Shown: piece by piece, positions 1-7,406 of the stretch
Layout of the letters: each line of letters opens with the position of its first letter
Numbering within the stretch: position 1 is the first letter of the stretch
DNA from: an uncultured Mucilaginibacter sp.
GTDB taxonomy: Bacteria > Bacteroidota > Bacteroidia > Sphingobacteriales > Sphingobacteriaceae
Direction: 5' to 3'
NCBI RefSeq assembly: GCF_946481715.1
Contig: NZ_CAMLOV010000111.1
Span: 1-19,010, forward strand
DNA length: 19,010 nucleotides
Made by a program: the position numbers and the translations under genes
The notes under the pieces: generated by a model
Seen by the model: the letters and a program-made list of their open reading frames with translations, nothing else
What the model was told of the DNA's origin: nothing
The model's database searches: none

Positions 1-48
1 CGAGATCCTGTCAAGTGACTGGAGTTCAGACGTGTGCTCTTCCGATCT
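1..48 (+). other. Illumina sequencing adapter (assembly artefact)
   Basis: Bases 1-6 match the end of the Illumina P7 primer, 7-14 (CCTGTCAA) sit where the 8-base index belongs, and 15-48 match the 34-base TruSeq read-2 adapter through its GCTCTTCCGATCT end. The order P7 tail, index, read-2 primer is that of a library molecule, so this is untrimmed adapter at a contig end and not genomic DNA. Genomic sequence starts at 49. Confidence 0.97.
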
Positions 49-118
49 CGGTAAGCTCGTCTATCTCCATCCGCCAGATGGTGCCATCGAACTGATGGCT
101 GAATAATGGTTGTGGCAT
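49..118 (-). CDS. 5' end of an unidentified gene, cut by the contig end
   Basis: Reading leftward from an ATG at 116-118 there is an uninterrupted frame of 23 codons, MPQPLFSHQFDGTIWRMEID followed by ELT, ending where adapter begins. There is no signal peptide. The H-x-F-x-G-x-I-W pattern at the N terminus resembles from memory the start of Bacteroidota DUF4905 proteins, but 23 residues are too few to assign. The gene is divergent from dps and shares the 108-base intergenic region with it. The truncation is technical (contig end), not biological. Confidence 0.5.
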
Positions 119-226
119 TGTCATTTATAAAGGCAAATATGCTTAATAATATCAAATGTGCTTACCTTTATAAACAATGCCGCCAAAGGCATGTTATCCA
201 CCAAAAAACATATACACAATTACACT

Positions 227-706
227 ATGGACGCAAAAGAGATCAGCTTAGAAGAAAAAAAAGTAAAACCCGTTGTAGATCACCTGAACGACCTGCTGGC
301 CAATTACCACATCCACTATCAAAAGCTGCGTGGCTGCCATTGGAACGTTAAAGGCAAAAGCTTTTTTACCCTGCATGTAAAGTTTGAGGAGCTATATACT
401 GCGGCGCTAACCACAATTGATGAACTGGCCGAACGCATCCTAACCCTGGGCAAACCACCTTACAGTACGTTTAAGGATTACATTGGTACATCAACATTAA
501 AAGAGATACAAACCATCGGGCTTAAAGATACCGACATGGTAAAAGCCATAATAGAAGATATGGCTGCTCTGATAGAAATGGAGCGCGAAATTTTAGAGAT
601 AACCGACAAAGCCGGCGACGATGGCACCAACGATATGGTAAACCGTTTTATGCAATTTAAAGAAAAGAACACCTGGATGTTGAGGTCGTTTGTTAATGAA
701 GATTAA
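227..706 (+). CDS. dps: Dps family ferritin-like DNA-binding protein
   Basis: A 159-residue protein of normal Dps length. Dps forms a hollow dodecamer that oxidises Fe(II) with H2O2, stores the ferric mineral and can bind DNA, protecting cells in starvation and oxidative stress. The inter-subunit ferroxidase ligands are visible: His38 (CHWNVKG), His50 (TLHVKF), Asp65 and Glu69 (IDELAER). Their spacing of 12, 15 and 4 is that of E. coli His51/His63/Asp78/Glu82. The N terminus is Lys/Glu-rich and short, so DNA binding is not assured. An upstream in-frame ATG at 158 would add 23 residues unlike the family, so 227 is preferred. It is monocistronic, with a strong hairpin terminator 60 bases downstream. 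Confidence 0.95.
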   Translation: MDAKEISLEEKKVKPVVDHLNDLLANYHIHYQKLRGCHWNVKGKSFFTLHVKFEELYTAALTTIDELAERILTLGKPPYSTFKDYIGTSTLKEIQTIGLKDTDMVKAIIEDMAALIEMEREILEITDKAGDDGTNDMVNRFMQFKEKNTWMLRSFVNED

Positions 707-741
707 GGGTTGGTGGGTAGGGAGTGGTGAATAGTGAGTGG
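707..741 (+). repeat. Degenerate heptamer repeat directly after the dps stop codon
   Basis: Five 7-base words follow the TAA without a gap: GGGTTGG, TGGGTAG, GGAGTGG, TGAATAG and TGAGTGG. They resemble the words after proS (4924-4958). No reading frame or known element accounts for them. Confidence 0.6.
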
Positions 742-767
742 GAAAGCCTATCCAACTATACAGTTAT

Positions 768-802
768 AAAAAAAGCGATGAGTAACCCTCATCGCTTTTT
801 TT
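768..802. terminator. Bidirectional intrinsic terminator between dps and the porin gene
   Basis: A perfect 15-base stem (768-782 with 788-802) has core GCGATGAG/CTCATCGC, loop TAACC, seven A on the left and seven T on the right. It therefore works as a rho-independent terminator in both directions, serving the convergent genes dps and the FadL-like porin. Confidence 0.92.
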
Positions 803-819
803 GTTCCTGTGAGCTCCTG

Positions 820-845
820 TCTCAAATCTCACATCTCAAATCTAA
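820..845 (-). repeat. Heptamer repeat after the stop codon of the porin gene
   Basis: On the plus strand the words TCTCAAA, TCTCACA and TCTCAAA repeat with exact period 7 and abut the stop codon at 846-848. Read in the direction of the porin transcript they are TTTGAGA-type, so they again contain TGAG, as do the repeats after dps and proS. Confidence 0.55.
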
Positions 846-2351
846 TTAAAACCTATATCCCAACGTTAAAAACGCGCTGTTATTGGTTTTATTAAGCAAT
901 GAGCTTGGGCTTGCTGTGCCAATTTCGTAAGGGAAAACAGTTTGGCTGCCGGTTGAATGCGTGTACGCGGCATCAATATAATATGTGCCAAAACGCAGGC
1001 CTACACCACCACTTACGGTTTTTATATCGCTGCCATTGTTTTTGCGTGCATCGCCCTGTATGCCGTAACCGCCACGCAGTAAAAAGAAACTGCTTACCCT
1101 TGCTTCGGCACCAACATGGTAATTAACTGCCGATTGGTAAAGCGTTTTAATATCCGGGTTATCGCTAAAATCGGCATTGTAGTCATCATTGTTGCTCAGG
1201 TGCGTGCTTGCATAATCTACGTATTCAATATCGCCGGTTATAAAGCCAAATTGTTTAATAAATATAGCTACACCACCGGCAACTTTATAAGGCGTACGCA
1301 AATCATAATTTAAGGTATAAGGTTGGCCGGTTTCATCTTCAAAGGTGCCGTTGGTTGTGCTGGTAGGGTATTTGGTTCTCAACCCTTCGCTATACACATC
1401 ATCAATATTATACCAGGTTGGGCTGGTAAAGCTTGCCGCTAACCTCACCGCTTCTACCGGTTTGTAAATGACCCCTAAACGCGCATTGAAGCCCGAACCT
1501 GTGGTAGCTTGTTCCTGAGAAAAATGGGTGTTGTAATCCAATTGTTCGGCCGGGTCTGTGGGGGTTGCAGGTAATGCCACTATGCCGTTTTCGCTGAATA
1601 ACGAGGAGGAATTGAACCTAAGGCTGGTGAAGCCAACACCCAAACCGATGTAAAACTTGTTGCTGTAATTTGCCCCGAACGAAAGATCTAACTGGCTAAG
1701 GCCACCGGTACGGCTAACGTTTACCAGTTGGCTGCCGTTTGGCTGTGCATTAGATGTGTAATTGCCTCCCGCTTCTTCAATTAAATAGTGGTTATATGCC
1801 CACGACTCCAATGTTCCTTCGGGCAAATAGTAACCCAGTGCATCGCTTTGTTTAGATCCATTGGCAAGGTTTGCAAAATAGTTGCCTATGCTGCTGCTGC
1901 TATTTTTGCCTCCGTAGGTAATGTTCTCGTAAAAATTATTGGTACGGCTGTAGCCGCCGCCATAGTTAAAGCTGAGCCAACCCTTTGTTCTGTCGGCCCC
2001 CTTTGGCCTGTTTAGTTGCTGGTAAATAACAAAAGCGGCGTGATTTAAGTTGCCGGTACTTTTGGTATCAAACATAGGCGAGCCTTGGTAAACCGAGTTA
2101 ACCTTAATGTCATTATATTCGGGCGTTACGCTCAATTCCGAGTGGGTAAAGAAGCCCAGCCCGGCGGGGTTTCCGCTGATAGAGCTAAGATCGCCGCCGA
2201 TGGCAGTACCGGCATTGCCTACGCCTTTTATGCGGGCAGTAGAGCCGGTTTGCCCGCCCGAAAAACGGATGGCATCCTGGGCGTATTGGGCAAAACTATT
2301 TTGAGCGGCTGCTACTATAGCAACCACACTGAGCAGGTATTTTATTTTCAT
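846..2351 (-). CDS. FadL/OmpP1-like outer membrane beta-barrel protein
   Basis: A 501-residue protein with a Sec signal peptide (about residues 1-21, cut after SFA before QYAQD). Next comes the glycine-rich N-terminal stretch of the OmpP1/FadL/TodX family (SGNPAGLGFF near residue 60), then alternating aromatic/polar beta strands and a C-terminal Phe (LTLGYRF), the usual recognition end for outer membrane insertion. Family members move hydrophobic compounds across the outer membrane; Bacteroidota copies are often called hemin receptors without proof, so the substrate is unknown. It starts 23 bases after the upstream lipoprotein gene, so the two are probably co-transcribed. The terminator at 768-802 ends the unit. 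Confidence 0.85.
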   Translation of the reverse strand: MKIKYLLSVVAIVAAAQNSFAQYAQDAIRFSGGQTGSTARIKGVGNAGTAIGGDLSSISGNPAGLGFFTHSELSVTPEYNDIKVNSVYQGSPMFDTKSTGNLNHAAFVIYQQLNRPKGADRTKGWLSFNYGGGYSRTNNFYENITYGGKNSSSSIGNYFANLANGSKQSDALGYYLPEGTLESWAYNHYLIEEAGGNYTSNAQPNGSQLVNVSRTGGLSQLDLSFGANYSNKFYIGLGVGFTSLRFNSSSLFSENGIVALPATPTDPAEQLDYNTHFSQEQATTGSGFNARLGVIYKPVEAVRLAASFTSPTWYNIDDVYSEGLRTKYPTSTTNGTFEDETGQPYTLNYDLRTPYKVAGGVAIFIKQFGFITGDIEYVDYASTHLSNNDDYNADFSDNPDIKTLYQSAVNYHVGAEARVSSFFLLRGGYGIQGDARKNNGSDIKTVSGGVGLRFGTYYIDAAYTHSTGSQTVFPYEIGTASPSSLLNKTNNSAFLTLGYRF

Positions 2352-2374
2352 AAACTTTAGGTGTGTAAAAAATA

Positions 2375-3340
2375 TTATGGCCTTGTTGGTCTGCCGCCAC
2401 CGCCGCCGCCGCTGCTGGATCCGCCACCGCTACTGCTGCTGCTACCGCTGCTTGATGGAGGAGGCGAATACGAAGGCTGCCTGTCTGGTGTACGTTCTGA
2501 TGTTGCGGGGCGTTGTTGTGGCTGATAGGTACGGCCGCTATTGTCGCCACGCGTTGGCCTTGTTGCGGAGCGCCCGCTGCTGTAGCCACCACTGTTGCTG
2601 TAACCGCCTGTTGCACTAGGGCGTACATAGCCGCCATTGTTGCCGCCGGCCCTGGTTGGCCTGCCCGGGTAGTAACCTATGCCGTTGTTTGCAGTGCCAT
2701 TATAGCCTATGCCATTGCGGCCACCCGCACCAATACCACGCGGGCTGCCGTTACCCCTGTTGGGGCGTGGCGTGCCATAAGTGCTGTTTGCAGATACTAC
2801 ACCCCAGTACTGGCCGCCGTAGCCATAACCTGTACCCCAGTAAGAGTAAGGCGAATAGCCGTAGCCCCCATAGCCGTAGCCATAACCATAGCCGCCGTAA
2901 CCATAGTAACCGCCATAGCCATAACCTGCATACGGCGAAAATGCGCCATAGCCGTAACCAATGCCACCGTAAAAACCATTGTAGCCACCGTAGCCAAGCC
3001 CTATGCTAAAGCCATAATTGCCATAGTTGTACGGGTTATAGTTGCCGTAATAGCTATCGTAATAACTAAAAGGAGAGTAATAGCCGAAACGGTTTATGCG
3101 CGATGAGTAATCGTCGTAATAGTAGTAATCGTCGTCGGGGTCCTGGTCGTTATAGGCCACCTCGTCTTCCTGGCGGTAAACCGGCTTTGGGGCAACGTAC
3201 TCGGGCTCTTCACCGGCCTTGGCCTGCGAAAAGTACACGTCGTCGTCTATTTTTGATGTGGATGCTGTTTTGTTAACAGAGCAGGAACTCAGCGCCATGG
3301 CACCGATTAATGTGATTCCTATGAGTAGATTCCTTTTCAT
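2375..3340 (-). CDS. Tyr/Gly-rich low-complexity lipoprotein
   Basis: A 321-residue protein with a lipoprotein signal (Lys2-Arg3, hydrophobic core, lipobox LSSC with Cys20). The mature part is low complexity in blocks: an acidic Asp/Tyr block (about 60-80); a long stretch of GYGG/YGYG/YNPYNYG units (about 85-180); an Asn/Gly/Arg block with RPTR; and a Ser/Gly/Pro tail (about 240-321) ending GGGGGGRPTRP. No catalytic motif is visible. Composition recalls structural or phase-separating sequences, and similar Sphingobacteriaceae proteins carry a misleading 'vitellogenin' label. It is the first gene of a unit with the porin, which suggests a cell-envelope role; function unknown. Long frames on the opposite strand are composition artefacts. 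Confidence 0.8.
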   Translation of the reverse strand: MKRNLLIGITLIGAMALSSCSVNKTASTSKIDDDVYFSQAKAGEEPEYVAPKPVYRQEDEVAYNDQDPDDDYYYYDDYSSRINRFGYYSPFSYYDSYYGNYNPYNYGNYGFSIGLGYGGYNGFYGGIGYGYGAFSPYAGYGYGGYYGYGGYGYGYGYGGYGYSPYSYWGTGYGYGGQYWGVVSANSTYGTPRPNRGNGSPRGIGAGGRNGIGYNGTANNGIGYYPGRPTRAGGNNGGYVRPSATGGYSNSGGYSSGRSATRPTRGDNSGRTYQPQQRPATSERTPDRQPSYSPPPSSSGSSSSSGGGSSSGGGGGGRPTRP

Positions 3341-3385
3341 TTTAACGGAGTGTAAAGTTCAAGTTCAAATAAACGTATAAATTTA

Positions 3386-3393
3386 TAAATTTG
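3386..3393 (+). promoter_or_regulatory. Possible -7 promoter element of proS
   Basis: TAAATTTG fits the Bacteroidota -7 consensus TAnnTTTG, 51 bases before the proS ATG. No clear -33 TTTG is seen at the usual distance, so support is partial. Confidence 0.35.
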
Positions 3394-3444
3394 GCGGTTA
3401 GTATTATTAATTATAAAGTCAAATTCTATTCCACAAATCAAGAT

Positions 3445-4917
3445 ATGAGCAAAGGCATTATTAGCAAAGACGAAGATTATTCGCAATGGTTTAACGACTT
3501 AATAATTAAATCTGACATGGCCGAATATTCGCCTGTCAGAGGGTGTATGATCATCAAGCCGTACGGCTATTCTATATGGGAAAAGATACAGGCCCAGCTC
3601 GATAAAATGTTTAAAGAAACCGGGCATCAAAATGCTTATTTTCCGCTGCTTATCCCAAAGTCTTTCTTCTCTAAAGAGGCCAGCCACGTGGAAGGTTTCG
3701 CTAAAGAATGCGCTGTAGTAACCCACTATAGGCTAAAGAACGATGGGAGCGGCAATATTGTTGTGGATGAGGACGCAAAACTGGAAGAAGAATTAATTAT
3801 CCGCCCAACATCCGAAACCATCATCTGGAACACCTACCGCGGATGGATACAAAGCTACCGCGACCTGCCTATTTTGGTGAACCAATGGGCCAACGTAATG
3901 CGCTGGGAAATGCGCACCCGTTTGTTTTTGCGTACCAGCGAATTTTTATGGCAGGAGGGCCATACCGCCCACGCCACCGCCGAAGAAGCTGTAGCAGAAA
4001 CAGAGCAGATGCTGGATGTTTACGCCGAATTTGCCGAAAACTGGATGGCGCTGCCTGTAGTAAAAGGCCGCAAAACCGCCAACGAACGCTTTGCCGGCGC
4101 GCTGGATACCTATTGCATAGAAGCTTTGATGCAGGATGGCAAGGCGTTGCAGGCGGGTACTTCGCACTTTTTGGGGCAAAATTTTGCCAAAGCATTTGAT
4201 GTGAAATTTACTACAAGGGATAACAAGCAGGATTTTGTTTGGGCAACCTCATGGGGGGTTTCTACCCGTTTGATAGGTGCGCTCATTATGGGCCATTCGG
4301 ATGATGCGGGCCTGGTATTGCCACCAAAACTGGCGCCTATACAGGTTGTTATTGTGCCGATATACAAACACCAGGAAGAGCTGGATGCCATTACCGAATA
4401 CGTAAAAGGCTTAACCAAAGAATTGCGCAGCAAAGATGTTACCGTAAAATTTGATAACCGCGATACCCATCGCCCGGGCGCAAAATTTGCTGAATATGAA
4501 TTGAAAGGCGTGCCATTGCGTGTAGCCATAGGCAGCCGCGATATGCAGAACGGTACTGTGGAGCTTGCCCGCCGCGATACCAAAACCAAGGAAACCGTAC
4601 AGCAGGATGGCCTGGCAGCGCATATCACAGGTTTGCTGGAAGAAATCCAGACGAATATCTACACCAAGGCATCAATATTCCGCGCAGAGAATACGACAGA
4701 GGTAGATACCTACGAAGAGTTTAAACGCATGCTGGATGAGCAACCGGGCTTTATATCAGCGCATTGGGATGGCACATCAGAAACCGAACAAAAAATAAAA
4801 GATGAAACTAAGGCTACAATCCGTTGTATACCTTTGAACAATAAACAGGAAGAAGGCAAATGCATGCTGACGGGGAACCCGTCGGTGCAGAGGGTGCTGT
4901 TTGCAAGGGCATACTAA
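3445..4917 (+). CDS. proS: Prolyl-tRNA synthetase (archaeal/eukaryal type, no editing insert)
   Basis: A 490-residue class II synthetase that charges tRNA-Pro with proline. The opening ([16 protein letters not shown]) and the [13 protein letters not shown] segment are typical of the ProS type 3 group. Motif 2 ([15 protein letters not shown]) begins near residue 153, the [15 protein letters not shown] proline-pocket segment near 237, and motif 3 ([17 protein letters not shown]) near 273. An anticodon-binding domain (about 295-400) follows, with the type-specific C-terminal domain ending in Tyr (LFARAY). The editing insertion of E. coli-type enzymes is absent. A TTG 54 bases upstream is in frame but overlaps the predicted -7 element, so ATG 3445 is preferred. 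It is divergent from the lipoprotein gene. Confidence 0.97.
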   Translation: MSKGIISKDEDYSQWFNDLIIKSDMAEYSPVRGCMIIKPYGYSIWEKIQAQLDKMFKETGHQNAYFPLLIPKSFFSKEASHVEGFAKECAVVTHYRLKNDGSGNIVVDEDAKLEEELIIRPTSETIIWNTYRGWIQSYRDLPILVNQWANVMRWEMRTRLFLRTSEFLWQEGHTAHATAEEAVAETEQMLDVYAEFAENWMALPVVKGRKTANERFAGALDTYCIEALMQDGKALQAGTSHFLGQNFAKAFDVKFTTRDNKQDFVWATSWGVSTRLIGALIMGHSDDAGLVLPPKLAPIQVVIVPIYKHQEELDAITEYVKGLTKELRSKDVTVKFDNRDTHRPGAKFAEYELKGVPLRVAIGSRDMQNGTVELARRDTKTKETVQQDGLAAHITGLLEEIQTNIYTKASIFRAENTTEVDTYEEFKRMLDEQPGFISAHWDGTSETEQKIKDETKATIRCIPLNNKQEEGKCMLTGNPSVQRVLFARAY

Positions 4918-4923
4918 TGTTTA

Positions 4924-4958
4924 GTGAGTGGTTGATTGGGTTAAGTGGTGAGTGGTTG
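4924..4958 (+). repeat. Left arm of a 35-base inverted repeat around the four-helix-bundle gene
   Basis: This segment lies 6 bases after the proS stop. Its reverse complement matches 5502-5536 at 34 of 35 positions (one mismatch: 4945 against 5515). Internally it is made of 7-base words such as GTGAGTG and GTTGATT. It can also pair locally with 5023-5047 (21 of 25; 4924-4935 with 5036-5047 is perfect over 12 bases). Confidence 0.85.
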
Positions 4959-5022
4959 GTTTTGGCTTTAGAATTGCATTGAATAATTTGCTTTGTTGAT
5001 TCTTAGATAAATTATATCTTAC

Positions 5023-5047
5023 CCCATTAACCTTATCAACCACTCAC
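5023..5047 (+). repeat. C-rich repeat copy just before the four-helix-bundle gene
   Basis: This is an inverted copy of 4924-4948 (21 of 25 positions), with the shared core TCAACCACTCAC at 5036-5047. It ends 12 bases before the ATG at 5060, so the upstream intergenic region can fold into a hairpin with a loop of about 75 bases. Confidence 0.65.
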
Positions 5048-5059
5048 GATCAAACAAAC

Positions 5060-5425
5060 ATGGCCTCATTCACCGAACTGGAAACCTGGAAGCAGGCGAG
5101 GAAAATAAGACAATGGGTTTCAAAATTGACTAAAAGTTTCCCTGTCGAAGAAAAATTTCGTTTAACTGATCAAATAGTACGTTCGTCCCGTTCTATCGGT
5201 AATAATTTGGCTGAAGGACATGGAAGATTTCATTATCAGGACAATATTCGCTTTTGTGTTTTCGCGAGAGGGTCTTTGACTGAGACGCTTGATCATTTAA
5301 TCGTAGCATTAGATGAAGAAATTATCACCGAAGAGTGTTTTGAATCCTTTAAACCGGATTATGAAAGCTGCCTGAAATTAATAAACGGATATATCCAATA
5401 TTTAAAAAAGAAGAAGGGTGAGTAG
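5060..5425 (+). CDS. Four-helix-bundle protein (23S rRNA intervening-sequence protein family)
   Basis: A 121-residue protein with the family signature: an ELETWKQARKI opening, LTDQIVRSSRSIGNNLAEGHGR (split here only by recognition of its parts) near residues 38-60, and a C-terminal helix rich in Leu and Tyr ending in Lys residues. Relatives form pentameric rings and were first found as ORFs in 23S rRNA intervening sequences; a related fold is the Avd accessory protein of diversity-generating retroelements. Biochemical role unknown. No reverse transcriptase or rRNA lies nearby. The gene sits between proS and a PLP enzyme, enclosed by 35-base inverted repeats, and its stop codon lies inside the downstream repeat (GGTGAGTAGTG), so the repeat and gene end are joined. 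Confidence 0.88.
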   Translation: MASFTELETWKQARKIRQWVSKLTKSFPVEEKFRLTDQIVRSSRSIGNNLAEGHGRFHYQDNIRFCVFARGSLTETLDHLIVALDEEIITEECFESFKPDYESCLKLINGYIQYLKKKKGE

Positions 5426-5460
5426 TGATTGGTTGATAAAGAGAATGGTTGAGTTGATGG
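5418..5460 (+). repeat. G-rich heptamer repeat overlapping the end of the four-helix-bundle gene
   Basis: Words GTGAGTA, GTGATTG, GTTGATA, TGGTTGA and GTTGATG follow one another at period 7, spanning the stop codon at 5423-5425. Bases 5441-5452 pair with 5483-5494 at 11 of 12 positions, giving a hairpin downstream of the gene. Confidence 0.6.
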
Positions 5461-5467
5461 AACTATT

Positions 5468-5541
5468 CACCACTCAACCCAATCAACCACTCTCCGTTAC
5501 GCAACCACTCACCAATTAACCCAATCAACCACTCACCAACC
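5468..5541 (+). repeat. C-rich heptamer repeats and right inverted arm, abutting the next start codon
   Basis: Bases 5502-5536 are the right arm of the 35-base inverted repeat. The phrase CAATCAACCACTC occurs twice (starting 5480 and 5522), 42 bases or six 7-base periods apart. The repeat runs up to the ATG of the PLP enzyme at 5542 with no separate ribosome binding site. Confidence 0.8.
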
Positions 5542-6681
5542 ATGAAATTCGCAACAAAAGCAATACACGCAGGGCAAGAGCCCGATCCAACTACAGGCGC
5601 TATCATGACGCCGATATACCAAACCTCTACCTACTGGCAAAAAACGCCGGGAGATAACAAGGGGTACGAGTATTCGCGCGGCACAAACCCAACCCGCAAA
5701 GCGCTGGAAGACTGCTTAGCGGCCCTGGAAAACGCAAAATACGGACTGGCATTCTCCAGCGGTATGGGTGCAACCGACGCCGTAATGAAACTGCTGGCAC
5801 CCGGCGACGAGGTAATTACCGGCAACGACCTCTACGGCGGCTCCTACCGTATCTTTACCAAGATCTTCGCCAACTATGGCATCAAGTTCCATTTTTTGGA
5901 TCTGAGCAACCCGGAGATCGTCAACCAGTACATCAACGATAAAACCAAACTCATCTGGATAGAAACACCTACAAACCCTACCATGCAGGTGGTGGATATA
6001 GCGGCTATCGGCAAGATCAGCAAGGCTAATAATTTGTTGTTTGTGGTTGATAATACTTTTGCTTCGCCCTACCTGCAAAACCCGATAGATCTGGGTGCAG
6101 ATGTGGTAATGCATTCGGTAACCAAATACATTGGCGGCCACAGCGATGTGGTAATGGGTGCCCTGATGCTGAACGACGAGGAGCTGTACAAAAAGCTCTG
6201 GTTCATCTACAACGCCTGCGGTGCCACACCAGGCCCTATGGACAGCTTCCTGGTACTGCGCGGCATCAAAACCCTGCACCTGCGTATGAAAGCGCATTGC
6301 GAGAATGGCAGGGCGGTAGCCGAGTTTTTAAAAGATCACCCAAGGGTAGAGAAGATCTACTGGCCGGGCTTCCCCGATTCGCCAAACCACGAGGTTGCCA
6401 AAAAGCAAATGCGCGATTTTGGCGGCATGATCTCCATCGTACTAAAAGATGCCGACCTGCAGGAAACTTTCCGCATTGCAGGCTCATTTAAGGTATTTTC
6501 CCTGGCCGAATCCTTAGGCGGCGTAGAATCACTCATCAACCACCCCGTAAGCATGACGCACGGCAGCATCCCCAAAGCCGAGCGCGACAAAGCCGGTGTG
6601 GTAGATAACCTGCTGCGCTTAAGTGTAGGCGTGGAGGATATTGAAGATTTGCTGGAGGATTTGAAACAGGCGCTGGCTTAA
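5542..6681 (+). CDS. Cystathionine gamma-synthase / gamma-lyase family PLP enzyme
   Basis: A 379-residue member of the Cys/Met metabolism PLP-dependent family (fold type I), normal length. Visible marks are [11 protein letters not shown] (about 44-54), which contributes the PLP-phosphate Tyr/Arg, SSGMGAT (PLP ring region), [25 protein letters not shown] with the PLP-pyridine Asp, and [13 protein letters not shown] carrying the Schiff-base Lys. [13 protein letters not shown] and [12 protein letters not shown] form the C-terminal substrate region. Cystathionine gamma-synthase (MetB) and cystathionine gamma-lyase share these motifs, so direction in transsulfuration cannot be fixed from sequence alone. 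The start codon immediately follows the C-rich repeat tract. No met/cys gene is adjacent. Confidence 0.9.
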   Translation: MKFATKAIHAGQEPDPTTGAIMTPIYQTSTYWQKTPGDNKGYEYSRGTNPTRKALEDCLAALENAKYGLAFSSGMGATDAVMKLLAPGDEVITGNDLYGGSYRIFTKIFANYGIKFHFLDLSNPEIVNQYINDKTKLIWIETPTNPTMQVVDIAAIGKISKANNLLFVVDNTFASPYLQNPIDLGADVVMHSVTKYIGGHSDVVMGALMLNDEELYKKLWFIYNACGATPGPMDSFLVLRGIKTLHLRMKAHCENGRAVAEFLKDHPRVEKIYWPGFPDSPNHEVAKKQMRDFGGMISIVLKDADLQETFRIAGSFKVFSLAESLGGVESLINHPVSMTHGSIPKAERDKAGVVDNLLRLSVGVEDIEDLLEDLKQALA

Positions 6682-6683
6682 GA

Positions 6684-6718
6684 AGAGTCAAGAGATAAGA
6701 GGCAAGAATCAAGAAGGA
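6684..6718 (+). repeat. Heptamer repeat two bases after the PLP enzyme stop codon
   Basis: Five words AGAGTCA, AGAGATA, AGAGGCA, AGAATCA and AGAAGGA repeat with exact period 7. The words differ from those around the four-helix-bundle gene, but period and placement are the same. Confidence 0.6.
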
Positions 6719-6736
6719 CAGAAAACATAAACCACC

Positions 6737-6765
6737 GCGTCATTGCAGGCACGAAGCAATGACGC
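6737..6765. repeat. Perfect palindrome of a dispersed-repeat type
   Basis: GCGTCATTGC (6737-6746) pairs perfectly with 6756-6765 around the loop AGGCACGAA. The sequence resembles the GTCATTGC...GAAGCAAT palindromes scattered through many bacterial genomes. It lies 13 bases before the lipoprotein start. It has no U-tract, so it is not a standard terminator. Confidence 0.7.
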
Positions 6766-6778
6766 ATTATTGCCAATT

Positions 6779-7396
6779 ATGAAATACGTTGCTTTTCTAA
6801 TTTGTCTTATCGGTTTTACGGCTTGCAACGCTCAACCTAAAAAGAACGCTGATGCTGCGAAAGTGTACGCTACATTCCCCTATTTAACGGCATCAGACAA
6901 GAGTGGCAAGTTGTTAAACGAGGATGCGTTTTGGTTAATTATCCAGCAATCGATAATTGAATCCAATAACAATTACCAGCAGCAAATACCTCATTTGCAA
7001 AAAATTTTATCGCGCATGGACAAAGAACAGATCATCAAATTCAATAATACTTTCACCGCACTACTCGCTGCATCTTATACTTCCAAATTGTGGGGTGCAT
7101 CCTACGTAATTAACGGTGGTTGTTCTGACGACTGCTTTGAATATTTCCGCGGATACCTGATTGGGCATGGGAAAAATAAATTTTACGACACCTATCGCGA
7201 CCCGGAAAGTTGTGCGGATTGGATAAAACCTGAAGACGATTGGGAAGGTATAAGGTACGCAGCGGCCAATGCTTATAAGCAAAAAACCGGCTCGGAAATA
7301 CCTTATACTTACCAGGCGGAATACAAATTAAAAGGGAAGTTATTTGACGAGGCAACCGTGGATAAGCAATATCCTAAGTTAGCTGCAAAGTTTTGA
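6779..7396 (+). CDS. DUF4240 domain lipoprotein
   Basis: A 205-residue protein. The preferred ATG gives a lipoprotein signal (MKYVAFLICLIGFTAC, lipobox FTAC with Cys16); a TTG 36 bases upstream lies inside the palindrome and would spoil it. The mature part matches DUF4240 as remembered: LLNEDAFWLIIQ near 40, a helix with MDKEQIIKFNNTF, then the diagnostic block LWGASYVINGGCSDDCFEYF and RGYLIGHGKN, followed by DTYRDPESC. DUF4240 proteins are often short and cytosolic, so a lipid-anchored copy is less usual. Function unknown. The SUKH gene starts 10 bases downstream. Confidence 0.8.
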   Translation: MKYVAFLICLIGFTACNAQPKKNADAAKVYATFPYLTASDKSGKLLNEDAFWLIIQQSIIESNNNYQQQIPHLQKILSRMDKEQIIKFNNTFTALLAASYTSKLWGASYVINGGCSDDCFEYFRGYLIGHGKNKFYDTYRDPESCADWIKPEDDWEGIRYAAANAYKQKTGSEIPYTYQAEYKLKGKLFDEATVDKQYPKLAAKF

Positions 7397-7406
7397 GGTA
7401 GTACAT

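Noticed and set aside
2513..3106. Long plus-strand open frame (197 codons) opposite the lipoprotein
   Set aside because: It is Ala/Ile/Val/Thr-rich, produced by the complement of Tyr/Gly codons. There is no signal or domain.
3391..3445. N-terminal extension of ProRS from TTG 3391
   Set aside because: The extension does not resemble the family, and its TTG overlaps the TAAATTTG promoter box. ATG 3445 gives the normal 490 residues.
5060..5425. Avd accessory protein of a diversity-generating retroelement
   Set aside because: The fold family is related, but there is no reverse transcriptase, template repeat or variable repeat in the window.
5471..5541. CRISPR-like array from the repeated CCACTCA words
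   Set aside because: Units are 7 bases and contiguous, with no unique spacers of 25-40 bases, and no cas gene is near.
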